A stretch of DNA of 64,000 nt from Euglena gracilis. Its lineage: Eukaryota > Euglenida > Euglenophyceae > Euglenales. Positions within the stretch are counted from its first letter, which is position 1, and each line of letters starts with the position of its first letter. The translations under genes and the position numbers were made by a program. The notes under the pieces are model-generated. The model ran no database searches, had not been told where the DNA came from, and saw only the letters and a program-made list of their open reading frames with translations. Of this stretch, positions 20,460 to 31,670 are shown piece by piece. The stretch is from NCBI GenBank assembly GCA_039621445.1, contig CP154955.1, positions 56,452,619 through 56,516,618 of the forward strand, given 5' to 3'.

Positions 20460-21740
20460 ACAGTCGGCGTGGGTCTAAGAACAGCCAGGGGGGCAGACCG
20501 CTGAGATGGCTGTGTCTGACCAGCCATACTAAGGCCGCCTGGCACGGGTGGTCTAGCTGATGAGGATGGGAGCCTGGTGTGGGTTGGGGGTGGTGAGTTG
20601 GCCTTGAGGTGACCGAGCCAGTCTGGCCAGGGCATTCTTTGCTGGGAGAAAATTCGGGCGGGTTGGCCCGCTTGCTTGAGTTTGCAGTTAGGCAACCAGT
20701 GTTACTGTGTGATTGAGCAATTGCTGAGAGCTGTGCGATGTGAGGGAGGTCGTGTGTGGTGGTTGGGTATGGTACGTCTACATTCTGTTGATCTTCCGCT
20801 CATCCTTGACGCGCATGTGCGGTTTTGTGCGGTGTGTCCAGAAAATGGAGTAGGAAAAAAAAACCGGGAGGTGATTGGTTTCGATCCGCAAATAAATGTC
20901 CAGGCTGCAGGGGGGGTCTGGGACAATGGCACGCACTCTGGGTGGCCAAAATTGAACCCTGGGCCACACCCAACGCCCTCCTGCAACCCTGCCGGGCATG
21001 TGGGCTTATACTCACCCCCATCCATCAGTCACCATCTAGCCTGCCCCCAGACAGAGCATTTAGTCCTGCCCTGCTTGTAGGATCTACAGCAGTAGCCTCG
21101 CCCACTCGCTCACCTCCACTTACCCTAACTCCCCATTTCCTCCCAATTTGTCCGACCCAAAGCCCACCATAACAGGGGGTGCTAACTTGGTGTCTCCATC
21201 ATGGTATACATTGGTGCGCAAAATATCTGATCACGTCGGAGAAGTTTTTTGCACCAAGCCTTCCTATTGTGGGTTGTGGGACGTGTAAATAATTCATAAG
21301 AACGCAAATTCCCAGACAATGAGTTCAACCCCTCTGAAGGTTCAGGACCAGGAGGGGATTGGGTACCACCTCCTGTATGAAGCAGTTCGGGATGGACTGG
21401 CAGCATGAAGCCGGATCAAGGAGATGAAGTTGAGATCTTGCAGAAGAGGAATACGGGGACCCCCGTGAGGGGTTGTGGTGGCAACCCTGTCCACCACCGC
21501 AGGCAGGCTTGCAGGGGTTGGGGACGGGGCATGTGGCCAGTATGTCCCGTGTGAAGTTCATTGGAGAGAACCTTCTGAAGGTCTTTATTTTTTTTGTTTT
21601 TGTGTGTGTTCTAAGTTGCTACGGCTCTGACAGCAGTTTAGCAAAAGGTTTGCAAATACCTTAGACATAACTAAGATACGCCTTAGGCACAGGTTTTGCA
21701 TACCATATATCTCACCTGCCTGGCTGAAGGATGGAGTTGC
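20460..21740. other. Spacer with weak minus-strand coding traces
   Basis: Minus-strand open stretches at 20700-21025 and 21180-21560 contain scattered Cys/Pro-rich sequence, but frames compete and no domain or splice site could be supported. Confidence 0.2.
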
Positions 21741-21746
21741 TGACTG

Positions 21747-22310
21747 TCATTGCACTACTTGCACGGTATGGGGGTCACTTTGCTGTGGGGGAAATTTTGG
21801 GTGTTCTCGACCTTCATCAGTCTGTCGACCCTGGCTGCTGCGCCTTCTAGAGGGAGGAGCTCGCGAGTATTCAAGGTTGGCCCGATACATGGCTGGTGAG
21901 GGGAAGCCGGGCTTGGGGATACCTGGTGAGGTGGAAGTTCTGGACGAGCGCTTGCCGGCCGCGAGGATCAATGCGAGAACCAAAAACCCTCCCGGGATCT
22001 AATTATTACGGATTAGCCCTGGCCGGCCCCAGTGGTCCCGCGCCGAGGGGGTGTGGGGTCCCAACCCATACAAAGTCCGGCCCGGCGCGTGCCGGTCCGG
22101 GAACAGGCCGATCTTGTCCGCACCGGCAGCTGGTGCAGCGTACGCAGTATTGCTGGGCGCCAACTCTGAGGTTGGGCGCCCGCAATGCGCCGCGTGGGGG
22201 GGGGGATTTCTGCCTGCGTCACAGACCCGACAGCGGTGCCCTCTATTGCACCGGTAGGTGCAGTTCGCTGCCGTTCTTGCAGATGGCTGCAACTCAGCGC
22301 ACATCGGCAC
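21747..22310 (-). CDS. Putative exons with Cys/His-rich motif
   Basis: Two minus-strand islands. The first (22310-22000) contains CTYRCNRGHRCRVCDAG followed by HAAHC, a dense Cys/His pattern that could bind zinc. The second (21983-21747) reads VLALILAAGKRSSRTSTSPG and is basic and Ser-rich. They may be neighbouring exons. The GC-rich opposite strand is also open, so confidence is low. Confidence 0.3.
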
Positions 22311-23215
22311 TCGCTGTCCCTCCCTTACATTCTACGGTTCCAGCCGCACAATACCATACAGGGTGGTAGCGGGTTGCCAGCTTCCAGGGAGTGGGGTATG
22401 CCAGCTTCCTATTGCCCTTGCACCATAGTTGGTTGCTGAATTGAAGGGGGGGGGTGGTGTCCTCTCCCATTTTACTGGGGGTCTTCTCTCCTTCACATGG
22501 TGCCGGAAAACACCTCGGAGCATTGGGGGGGTTAGGGGTGAGGGTGCGCATAAAAGCACAGGTGGGGAGTGTCCACCTCTTCCCAGAAGTTCTTGCCCGG
22601 TTGGCCGTGCCGTCGGCACGTTGTCCCCCTCCCGCCGCGTGGAGGCTGGGCACCGCTGGGGTCCCGGTGGGAGGGTCGACGGACATTGGGGGGGGGGCAT
22701 TATTAAATCGTGCCAGTCATGGGTGATGAAAAGAGATCGACCAGAAGCAAAACAACAATGGAATGGATACAAAGGCAATAATAGGCAAACCGCCACCAGA
22801 GAGTCCTCAGGCAGTTGTAGCGATGCAGGCAGAAAAAGCGGCAGTGAAAAGATTTGATGACAATCATAAACAAATTAACAATAATATTAATTATGATAAG
22901 GATTATAAAAACAATAACAACATCAGTATTAGTAACGTCCCCCCCCAAAAAAAAAACAGAGAAGGAAAGAAAGGGGAAAAAAAGAGAAAAAGAGAAAAGG
23001 CAACGGTGAGGCAGGGGCATTGCATAATTTTATGTCGGCATATTTGCTCTATTTTTGGTGGCGGGGGAAATGGGGAAGGACCCAAGACCAAATCCGGACA
23101 GGATGCATTCGAACAACAGATGCCATCCCCAGTTTGGGACAGGGCGGTCCTCAGGGAAAAGACAAAGGGAGGGATAGAGGAGAGAGAAAACGAGTGACGG
23201 GCGAACAGCACAGCA

Positions 23216-23222
23216 ACAAGAT

Positions 23223-23275
<53 letters not shown>

Positions 23276-23311
23276 CCAGAGAGAGAGAGAGTATGAGCGA
23301 GAGGAGAGAGC

Positions 23312-23343
<32 letters not shown>

Positions 23344-23351
23344 AGGAGAAC

Positions 23352-23405
<54 letters not shown>

Positions 23406-23451
23406 AAGAAGGAGGCGAGGAGAGAGAGAAGAGGATAGATGAGAGAGAGAG

Positions 23452-23487
<36 letters not shown>

Positions 23488-23491
23488 AGAG

Positions 23492-23540
<49 letters not shown>
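23216..23540. repeat. (GA)n array followed by (TA)n
   Basis: GA/AG dinucleotide array with interruptions from 23216 to about 23492, passing directly into (TA)n from 23494 to 23537. Open frames on both strands here are repeat artefacts. Confidence 0.95.
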
Positions 23541-23541
<1 letters not shown>

Positions 23542-24604
23542 GTCTGTGCACCACAGCAGACCCCGGCCTTTCCGGGACAAACAAGCCGATGAAAATTGGT
23601 GCTCGCGGCTTTCTCTTGAGGCGGGTCCTTGGCACCACTGTCTGTTTTCTTCCCAAAAATTGTCCCACTGGGTGTCTTAGGCCCAATTGTGTCTCCCTCA
23701 TTTTTGAAGCCTTGACTGTGTTCCCCAGATGGTGCTACACAGGCCAGGTGACTTTTGGCCCGTTTTGTTGCTTTTTTAGGCACTGCAATCTGTTCGTGAA
23801 GGTTTGCCTGCTGCGGTGTCCGCTTCAACACAACAGCCTACTAATTCTGAATTTTTAAATTTGTATTTCTATTACGCCGTGGCGCAATATAACTCGCGTT
23901 ATTATTGCGCAAGTGCGTAATGATCCCCCATATTTAGAATTACAAAAAACATAGCGCCAAAGCGCAATGTTTTTCATTTTTGTAATGAAAAAATTTTGCG
24001 CCATGGCGCAACTGCGCAATGGAGTTCCCTCGTTTCATTACCCGGCGCTTTGGGGTTATGCACACTGGGCCCGGGGAGCCCTGTGCCCGTACAGTGTAGA
24101 GGTCCAAGTCGTTATGTTCGTCCCCAGGCCCTGGGGGTAGGGAGACACTAATTCGGACTGTCTCAGACCTCGGTGTTCGATAACATAACTTTTTTTGCAA
24201 GATTGCGCGTTGGCGCAATTTTACACTTTCAAAGCTAAGTGCGAGTTAGGCTGGTGTTGCTGTTCACGTGTCCCGGCATTCAAACCTGGGTTTTGAACCT
24301 TTTTCAAAGCGCAGTTTTTTTTGCGCAATGATGTCAAAACGTTAAGTGCGAGTTAGGCCGCCTGAGAGTGTTATTACCCCCTGATTGAAAGATGCTTCAC
24401 TTTGTTCAATGGGATCCCTGCCCCCCAAAAATCGGCGTTGACATCTGTGCTACGGTCTACGGTGCTACGGTAAAAATCGGTGCCGACTGTGCTACGCTTG
24501 CACTCTTTTGTTGCTCTTCTGATTTTGAGACCTGAAAATATATCAAACTTCACCTTCATTGCCTTTGTGCCTTGCAGAATTTCCAATCCATTGGCTGGCA
24601 CTTT

Positions 24605-24680
24605 TATTCCGGTTATTCCGGTTTTTTCCGGTTTATTCCGGTTTTCGCTATTCCGGTTTATTCCGGTTTATTCTGGACGG
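24605..24680. repeat. TTCCGGTTTA short tandem repeat
   Basis: About seven degenerate copies of TTCCGGTTTA or TTCCGG lie upstream of the 24.8-kb LTR. Confidence 0.8.
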
Positions 24681-24848
24681 GAATATCTCCCTGCCCCTGG
24701 ATTGACACCCCTCCCCCCCAGACCAGGTTCAGACCAGGCTGCTGCTTAAAGGTTCGAAAGAACACAAAGAAGGAGCTCAAGAAACGCCTGTGAGGATGGT
24801 TCCATCATTTCTGTGTGTGTTTTTCAGAAAACTCATTTGGTGTTGCTG

Positions 24849-25273
24849 TGTACCAGGCACGTCCCAGCTCTGTAGGATATCTGCAGAGTGGGTTCTGTGA
24901 CGGTCGCACCACTGTGGAAACCCACAGCTGGTAAGATCGTGGCAGACCCTTCTGGGATCTGCCCCTGGACACGTAAGCAGTTTTCTCTGCTTCCCCCACA
25001 GGTGGTATTCTTTACTCTCACAATCTCCAAGTTTCACCTTTGGATTTGTCAGAGGGAAAAACCCTCAGAACAATCAACTTTGATCTCAGAAGAAAACTTC
25101 TGAATCTTTGCTTTGTGCTTTGCTTCTTGGGGAATTGGGAAGAAAAGGGGAAAACCACTTTTCGTTACTCCAAAGACTTTTCCCTACCATAAGTAGGCTG
25201 CGCACCAAGGCGAAAGCGAAAGGCTTTTACAGAAAGTTCCAAAAAGGGGAAAAGGGAAAGCTTTGGACGTACA
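24849..25273 (+). mobile_element. 5' LTR of a truncated chromovirus relative
   Basis: Bounded by TGTACC at the left and GTACA at the right (short inverted TGTAC/GTACA ends) and followed two bases later by a TGGTAGCAGA primer site. It shares blocks in the same order with the LTR at 44.26-44.57 kb: GTACCAGGC near the start, CCACAGGTGGTATTCTT, TGCTTTGCTTCTTGGG, GGCGAAAGCGAA and GACGTACACTTGGTAGCAGA. It is about 110 bp longer than the other copy. Left boundary inferred from homology; no 3' LTR partner or target duplication was found. Confidence 0.65.
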
Positions 25274-25275
25274 CT

Positions 25276-25302
25276 TGGTAGCAGATTTAGGCAACGATCC
25301 TA
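25276..25302 (+). other. Primer-binding site, initiator-tRNA(Met) type
   Basis: TGGTAGCAGA is complementary to the 3' end of eukaryotic initiator tRNA-Met (as in human). After a short variable stretch, ACGATCC matches the complement of the T-arm, so tRNA resemblance extends beyond the usual 10-18 nt. Confidence 0.7.
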
Positions 25303-25529
25303 CACAGACGTTCCACACAGAGAAACTCTGTGGTTGACTGGTGGTGAGGATCGTACTGAGCCGTGAAACACGGTGAAAGTACTGTTCCTGGCCCCTAGCC
25401 AACCTTTAAGCAAGGATACAGGTCTCAGAAGGCTCTGTTCGGTAATCGCCGATACAACCTTTCTGGTCCCTGTTTCTCTGCTTATTTGTGTGAATTTTTG
25501 GGTTTTTGCCTTTTTACCCATCTCAAAAG

Positions 25530-26745
25530 ATGCAGAGCACAAGCCCCAACCCCAAATTTGATTATGACTTGTTGATGAGTTCATTGAGCAATTGTGATGA
25601 AGATTGCGGGGATTGGAACGGTTTGAATGAAACAAGTTCCAATTCCCGACCCCCCAAGCAAGAAGAAGGCAATTTGACTCATTTGTCATTGTCAAAAGGC
25701 GAAACGCCTTTATTATTGCATGGGGGTAATGAACCCTCTTCATCATCTTTGTCATTGATTGTCCGGGATGTAGGTGGCAAAATGCCTTCCTCCATCCCGA
25801 TTCACCCATCATTGATGCGGCGAGGGGATGAACCCCTTGCACCCTCACACTTGGTTACTCATGTTACCCATGAACAAAGTGAGGGGTATTTGCCCTTTGC
25901 TCTGTTCACACCCAAAAGATCCCCGGTGGAAGCACCGGTGGGCCTTCTGGAGTGCAACTCGGTGGAAACACCGTGTTTTTTCCAACCCCCCCCTCAATTA
26001 CCACCCCCCACACCATTTCACGCTTTGCCGGGATTACCCGCGGAAGCTGCGGTTTTCCCTGCATTGCCATGGAACCCAGATATGCGTCTGGTGGTGCCGG
26101 AAATCTCTGGTGCCGTTTCCATTGTGGAGGACTATGAGGAAGATTTGAGGGATAACCTCACCCCCGGTGATGTTTTCCGAATTCTCGGTCAACTTCCAGC
26201 GGATCACCCGCTTAGCAAGCAAATTTTGCATGTCCACCAATGCGTTGCGGAATGCGCAACCATGCTCAACAAAGTTTTGCAGTTCGATGAGGACAATCAA
26301 AGGGTTGTCAACACCAAACTGGAATGTTGCTGGAATTATTTGCAGGAAATCGGCAAATATTGCCAACACAATTTTGAAAATGCGGGGAAAGACCTTCAGC
26401 ATTTTCGAGAAAGTGTTGACAGTATTTTGCGCATCCAACTTCCACAAAATTTCCAACAAATCAGCGAAATGCTGCATGAAGCGGAAACGCGGAATGATTC
26501 CAAGTTTCTGCATGTGCAGGATGGTATGAGCCATCTTTTTGCCCAATTGGAATCCTGTTCAACCATGTTACTGCAATTGCAGCAGCAGTTACAAGCGCAA
26601 AATGCCACCCCCAAAATGCCGGAAATCGGTAACTTTGTCGCGGTTGAGCATTTTGCCGCACTTACCACTTCTTTCCAAGAAGCGCAACAACGGATTTTGC
26701 ATCTTGGCTCGGAACTCGAGCATTTGTGCAACGGAGCTGCTAGGC
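25530..26745 (+). pseudogene. gag: Truncated Gag, paralogue of the 44.8-kb chromovirus Gag
   Basis: Starts at ATG 25530 with MQSTSPNPKFDY, matching MQSTGPNHQFNY of the downstream Gag. The same A-rich/T-rich leader precedes both starts. Colinear similarity continues through the Pro-rich part (ETPCFFQPPP, ALPWNPDMRLVVPE), the LPADHPLSKQILHVHQCVAE block and the helical region (CWNYLQEIGKYCQHNFENAG). It ends near 26740 after SELEHLC; the remaining codons to 26858 are unrelated. No zinc knuckle or pol follows, so this is a 3'-truncated copy. The leader and PBS are well preserved. Confidence 0.8.
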
Positions 26746-26849
26746 GCAGGAGCGGAACGTTGCTCAGCGGTGGGAAACACAGAGGGAACATCGGTGAGGT
26801 CTTGATTTTCCACCGAGTGTTCCTCACTTGGCAGGGCGCAATAATTTGC

Positions 26850-27170
26850 CCAAGTTGACCACCGTGCAATGTTCCGCGTCGTAGCCGGACCGTCGAGCCA
26901 CACATTGTTCAATGACGCTCGCCTCATCGAACAACAGGCTGGGTTCCAGCTCCCATCTCGTCTAGGCAACAAAGAAAACATCCAGCTCAGGATAAGATGC
27001 TTGCCGATGTTGACACAGTTTGGCGAACTCCAAACAGTTGGCAACAGCAGCAAGCTCTGCACCTACGGTGCCAGACTTTTTCTTCGTGTTGCCCTGTGCC
27101 AGCAAGGTGCCATGAAGGGGGTCAACCTTCGGCATCTTGCTGGTATACCGCAAGAGCAGCCAACAGTTCC
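26850..27170 (-). pseudogene. Minus-strand coding remnant, unidentified
   Basis: One minus-strand frame reads SGTVGAELAAVANCLEFAKL, then FFVA, a TAG, and onward in the same frame RWELEPSLLFDEASVIEQCV to LLRPAK. It faintly resembles the AEL-x-A block of copia-type RNase H but not enough to name it. It abuts the breakpoint of the truncated gag. Confidence 0.25.
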
Positions 27171-27221
27171 GGCCTAGGGGGAGGTGGCAAAAGACGGCTC
27201 ATTGCGGGAAATTGGCCGTGG

Positions 27222-27305
27222 AACTTTTGGTGGTCGCTAGCGACCGTTGGTCACGGTCGACCGACCATTGGTGGTTGGAGCGACCGGTCACTAGCGACCA
27301 CCAAA
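27222..27305. repeat. GGTCGCTAGCGACC-type inverted repeat
   Basis: GGTGGTCGCTAGCGACC at the left is mirrored by CACTAGCGACCACC at the right, with GGTCGACCGACC between. It recalls the GGTCG palindromes at 13.8-14.0 kb. Confidence 0.7.
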
Positions 27306-27401
27306 ATTTCGACCCCTTCAGAAAATTTTTAAGCCCCCCCCCATTCGGATGTAATGCAAAACCCCCCCGTTGTACTGCAAAACGATGCTACCACGGCCAG
27401 G

Positions 27402-27715
27402 CATGCATGTAATACCACGCGCACCGTAAACAAACAGTCCTAAGGCGCCTTCGGCACCCTTGGTTGTCTAGCGGGGGGGGGGGGGGGGGGCTGCCGGCCC
27501 GCCCCGCGCACTCCAATGACAAAATCCCCTCCGGGGGGTAACCGACCCAGGGCCATGTGCGGATGTAATGCCACGCGCACCGTGAACAAATAGTCCCAAG
27601 GCGCCTTCGGCGCCCTTGGTCGTCTAGCGGGGGGGGGGGGGCTGCCGCCCTCCCCCCCCCCGCAACCCCCGCCCTCCAATAACAAAATCCCCTCTGGGGG
27701 GGGGTAACCAGGCGC
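27402..27715. repeat. Two ~155-bp direct repeats with G-runs and AGGCGCCTTCGGC tip
   Basis: Units start at about 27402 and 27557. Each contains CACGCGCACCGT, AGGCGCCTTCGGC, a long G-run and CCAATGACAAAATCCCC-type sequence. A third partial copy may lie at about 27920-27980. Open frames across it are not considered genes. Confidence 0.75.
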
Positions 27716-28329
27716 GCATGTACCCTCACCCCCCCCCTCAAAGTGGCCACCCTCCAGGCACGATGGGGCCCCAAAACGGCCACTCTTGGGGATCTTGGGG
27801 AGGGGACACTTGGGGGGGGGTAAATCTTTGGGCTTTGGCGCCAAACGAAAGTGGCCACTTTGAGGGGGGGGTAAAGCAATTTTGACAAAAAATTTTCGCC
27901 ACTCTGAGGGGGGGGGGTGAGGGTAATGTCATCCCCCCGCTGCCGCCCCCCCCCCCCGTACCCCCCCTCCAATGACAAAGTAACGTAAACATTGTGTGAC
28001 ATCGTGAAAGATCCTATAAGCAGAAAAAGGAACTTTTGATATAAAATTTCATGGCTTTCTCTGAGTTTAGCCATAGTGGGAGGGCTGCGAAATAAGGGGG
28101 GGGGTAACACGTTTTCCATTACGGCATCTGTGGCATTGACACGTTTTCCATTAAGGCATCTGTGGTAAGGCATGTTTTCCATTAGGGCGCCTTCTTTTTG
28201 GGTCCGAATTTCACATTTTCGCGTTTTTGACCCCTGCCGTGAATCATGAATTTCAGGGCAGGCATTTGGCGGGCTCTGAAACCGTGTTTGGGCCGATTTT
28301 GAGACTTTAAAAGTCTTGAAACCGTGTCT

Positions 28330-28445
28330 GGGGGCTCCGTTTTCATGCCCGAACCGGCGTCTGGGACGCCGGTTCGGGCGGGAAATTTCTGCGCCGAACC
28401 GGCGTCCCAGACGCCGGTTCGGGCGGGAAACCGGCGTCTGGGGGA
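28330..28445. repeat. CCGGCGTC/GACGCCGG inverted repeats
   Basis: GAACCGGCGTCTGGGACGCC and its mirror images alternate within about 100 bp. The flanking sequence at 28317-28360 is the reverse complement of 29085-29130, so this block and the 29.1-kb hairpin form a larger, 800-bp-spaced inverted pair. Confidence 0.8.
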
Positions 28446-28619
28446 CCCAAAATAAAAAGTGCCAAAAAGTGTCCAAAAGGGTTTGTAGACATGTGGTAAT
28501 CACATTTGCGCAGTTTTTGGGTGGTCTTGAGCCAAAAATTGGGGGTTTTTGAGGAAAAGTTTCCTTTTGGCCAATTTTGGAGAATTTCTGAAATAGAATA
28601 CCACACAGCATGGCTGAAA

Positions 28620-28995
28620 TCTAAGGCCATCTGCTGAAAGCCCTTGAGAAGAGCTTTCGATCGATGGGTAACATGGCTGCTGAAAAGTGGAATTTCAGAT
28701 ATGCAAATGGGGTCTGAAAAATGCGGAAAAATGCGATCGCTAATTTTGAGGTCACTTTGCAGTCTGGCTGAGTTCTGTGGGTACCAAGCGAAAGGTGTTG
28801 GCGAGACCTTTCGTTTGATATGCAATTTGCAACCTGAACTGTGGGATTTGACAAATTAGGATGTCAAATTTTGGACTACACGATCGCTGAAAATAAGCGC
28901 TGCGTGCATTATGGCCGAATCCTGTGATTATCTGTCGAAAGCTCTTGAAAAGAGCTTTCGATTAATGGGTAACATGGCTTCATAAGTGTGGAATC
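28620..28995. repeat. ~300-bp-spaced direct repeat with GAAAGCTCTT hairpin
   Basis: The segment from about 28627 to 28700 recurs at 28927-28999, sharing AAGAGCTTTCGAT and ATGGGTAACATGGCT. The second copy contains a 10-bp perfect stem GAAAGCTCTT around a 3-nt loop. Confidence 0.75.
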
Positions 28996-29141
28996 TGCCA
29001 TTTTTGACCGGCGGCCAAGTTGGGCCAAAATCGCCCAAAACTGCCCCAAACATGGGTATTTTGGGCGAAATTGGCCGTGATTCCCTAGCCGCCGGTTCGG
29101 GCATGAAAACGGAGCCCCCTAGCCACGGTTTCAAACACTGT

Positions 29142-29260
29142 GTCCCAGACGCCGGTTCGGGCGGGAAACCTGTGCCTGGGACGCCGGTTCGGGCTACCGC
29201 CCGAACCGGCGTCCCAGGCACAGGTTTCCCGCCCGAACCGGCGTCTGGGACACAGTTTTC
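29142..29260. repeat. Perfect hairpin with ~58-bp arms
   Basis: The two arms, each running from ACTGTGTCCCAG through two GACGCCGGTTCGGGC blocks, are exact reverse complements around the 4-base centre TACC near 29199-29202. No mismatch was found across about 58 bp per arm. Confidence 0.9.
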
Positions 29261-29284
29261 GATATAAAATCTTCGCCCAAAACA

Positions 29285-29412
29285 CGGTTTCAAACAAGAA
29301 CAGTGTTTTGGGCCAAGGTTTTAGGGGGGCCCAGGGGCGACCACGGCGCCTTCGGCGCCGCGGTCCCCGCCCCTGGGCTCCCCCTAACTCTTGGCCCAAA
29401 CACAGTTCTTGA
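29285..29412. repeat. Imperfect long hairpin tipped by GGCGCCTTCGGCGCC
   Basis: CAAGAACAGTGTTTTGGGCC at the left is mirrored by TTGGCCCAAACACAGTTCTTG-like sequence at the right. Between them GGGGCCCAGGGGCGACC pairs with GGTCCCCGCCCCTGGGC, and the tip is GGCGCC-TTC-GGCGCC. Arms are about 55-60 bp with a few mismatches. Confidence 0.8.
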
Positions 29413-29555
29413 CACAGAACACGTTTTTAAACAAATTGTGGCTGACCCAGATTTCAGCCTGAAAACGTGGTCAGGGGGCCTCCTTCGGGGGCCCCCCTGC
29501 TGAACACGTTTTCAGGCTCAAATCTGGGCTCAGCCACAATAAATTCCAGTGTCAA
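29413..29555. repeat. Imperfect long hairpin tipped by CCTCCTTCGGGGG
   Basis: TTGTGGCTGACCCAGATTTC at the left is mirrored near 29523-29542, and CCTGAAAACGTG by CACGTTTTCAGG. The tip is GGGGGCCTCC-TTCG-GGGGCCCCCC. It follows the previous hairpin directly. Confidence 0.8.
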
Positions 29556-29559
29556 AAAA

Positions 29560-31660
29560 CAATGCCTGGTCCAGGGAATTTCTTCAGGACCCCCTGGGTG
29601 GGTCCGGCTGCCGGGCTGGACCTGGCTGGCCAAAAACAGGCAAAACAGCCCAAATCCAGTTGGCCATTTTTGGCATTTTTGACCACTTTTTCCAAAAATT
29701 TTCGGCGCACCGACTTTTTTTTTTCGGTCCAGCCTGGCTTCGCCGGGCTGCGAAAACTTTATTCCCCCTTGACCCCCGCATTTTTTTTCTTTGGTGATGG
29801 GCCCATTTCTCATTCTCCAAAAGTTGGAGCAGGGGATAAAATTATGGAAATTTTTTGGACAGTTTTGAGGAAAAATATTCCAATTTTGGGAACATTTTTC
29901 CTATGGGAATAAATTTGGGAATAAACAGCTTGCCCACCCCCGTGCCCACCGACCACCCCTGAACATCTCCCCCCTCTCAAAATTCGAAAACCTCAAAACT
30001 CAAAAAATGTGCAAACGGAACAAAGTCGAAAAAAACTGAAAATCCAAAAATCCAGGGGATTGCTGCTTTTGGGATTCCATCCACGTGCCCGCACGGCCGG
30101 GCAGTCCTTAAAGGGATTCCCTTGGTCCTGACTGTACAAAGCGAACAACTGTGGTCCTCACACCTTCCAATGTTCCAGAATTGGAATCACGGTTTCGCCC
30201 AATGTGCTGGGTTCCTGGTGAGAAAGATGTGATAATAAGAGTCGTGGATGTGGGGGGGGAGTCGATCCTCCACGCACCACAGCACCACAGAGAAAAAGGT
30301 TCAAATTTTATCATCATTTTATTATGCAAAAATTCAATTTTTTGACCCAAATTTTTCCTGGCCAGGCCAAATCTGACCTATTTTCGCCCATTTCTGGCCC
30401 ATTTTTGTTCACATTGCATTTGCATTCTTTGGAGAGATGTTAACTCGGTCGGGAGGGGCATAAGGGGGGGTTGATTTGGGCAGGCCAAGTGATGTGTGTG
30501 TAACATGTGATGTGCGCCAGGCCAGGTGTGTGTGTAATTTAAAATGAATCAAAAAATCCTTGAAAAGCCAAAAAAAAAACGCCTCAAAAAACTTGAAAAA
30601 CTTTGAAGAGTTTTGAAAAATGATGAAATGCCGGTGGCCCCCCAGAATGGGGGAGTATGGTGGGGACTTTGAACAAATTTATGAGAAAAAATCTCAGCTT
30701 TTTGCTGTTACTCCTCCCCAAAATGAAGTGCTTGATGGCTGGCGAAACCATCAAAGAAATTCCGAAATCACCCAAAAAAGAGAAAAAATTATCTGCCAGA
30801 TTTTCCAAATTTGCTGGAAGCCAAAATGGCAAAAAAAAATGCAACAAATGCTTGTGTTCTGGGAGGGATGCTTTGCAGTGCCGTTGCACAAGGACAAAAC
30901 ACCCGTTTCATTTTTTGTCCTTTTTAATGAAAAAAAATGGGTGCAAAAAATAACGAAAGAAATTGAAAGAAAAAACAAGAAAAAAGAATACGGCATTGGT
31001 CATCCAGTTGGCTTTTTTGGGGAGAAAATGAATTTTTTTACAGCAAAAATGGCCATTTTTGGCCCCCAAAAGGGCATTTTTTCCAGTCCTTTGTCGCTGG
31101 GTTTTGGTGATTTTTCAGGGGGGAGGAGGGGGTCTCAATACAGCACTGGGGATCTCAACCCCCCCACAAAAAGCTCGAATTTTCAAAAAAGAAAAAATTT
31201 GAAATTTCACTTTAGAAAAACAGAAATTAGGACCAAGAACTGGTGGTCACCCAAGAGAAAATAAGAACGTGAATTTAGGAACTGTTGCCGGAATTTGCAA
31301 AAAAAACCTTGAAAAACTTGAAAGCAAATTGGAAAAAACTGGAAAAAAAATGCCTTCGAGTTTTTTGACCTCCCATTGGTGTGCTTTTGAAGGTTTTCTT
31401 TTTTTAAAAAGTGCTTTTTTTGAAGGAAAATACACCTGACTCAAAACTTGAAAACTTTTCTGTGTGGATGACGACTTTTGAAGAGTTTAAAAAAAAACAG
31501 GTCCACATTTTTCAAAAGGCTGCTCGCAGCCCAAGAAATGAAAATGAATGTTTCTCCTGGAGGAAAAAATGCAAGGTAAAGATGAGAATTTTTTTGGTCC
31601 TGCACAAATGGTTGATTTTCAATTTCACGATTTATTTGAAGGCACCCACACATTCACCAT
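29560..31660. other. AT-rich interval without supported genes
   Basis: Rich in A-runs, T-runs and TTTTTGGC-type sequence. Long plus-strand frames (for example 30620-31264) are Lys/Asn/Phe-rich translations of A-tracts and lack any recognisable domain. No RNA gene was found. Confidence 0.5.
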
Positions 31661-31670
31661 GTTCCAAAGA

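Noticed and set aside
22903-23701. Ser/Leu-rich minus-strand ORFs
   Set aside because: Translation of the GA and TA microsatellites.
26850-27170. Copia-type RNase H on the minus strand
   Set aside because: Only a GAELAAVANC-like block is reminiscent; neighbouring catalytic motifs are absent, so it is listed only as an unidentified remnant.
27388-28611. 407-codon minus-strand ORF
   Set aside because: Runs through G-tracts, direct repeats and palindromes; the peptide mirrors the repeats.
30620-31264. 214-codon plus-strand ORF
   Set aside because: Lys/Phe/Asn-rich translation of A- and T-runs, with no recognisable element and a shifted overlapping frame equally open.
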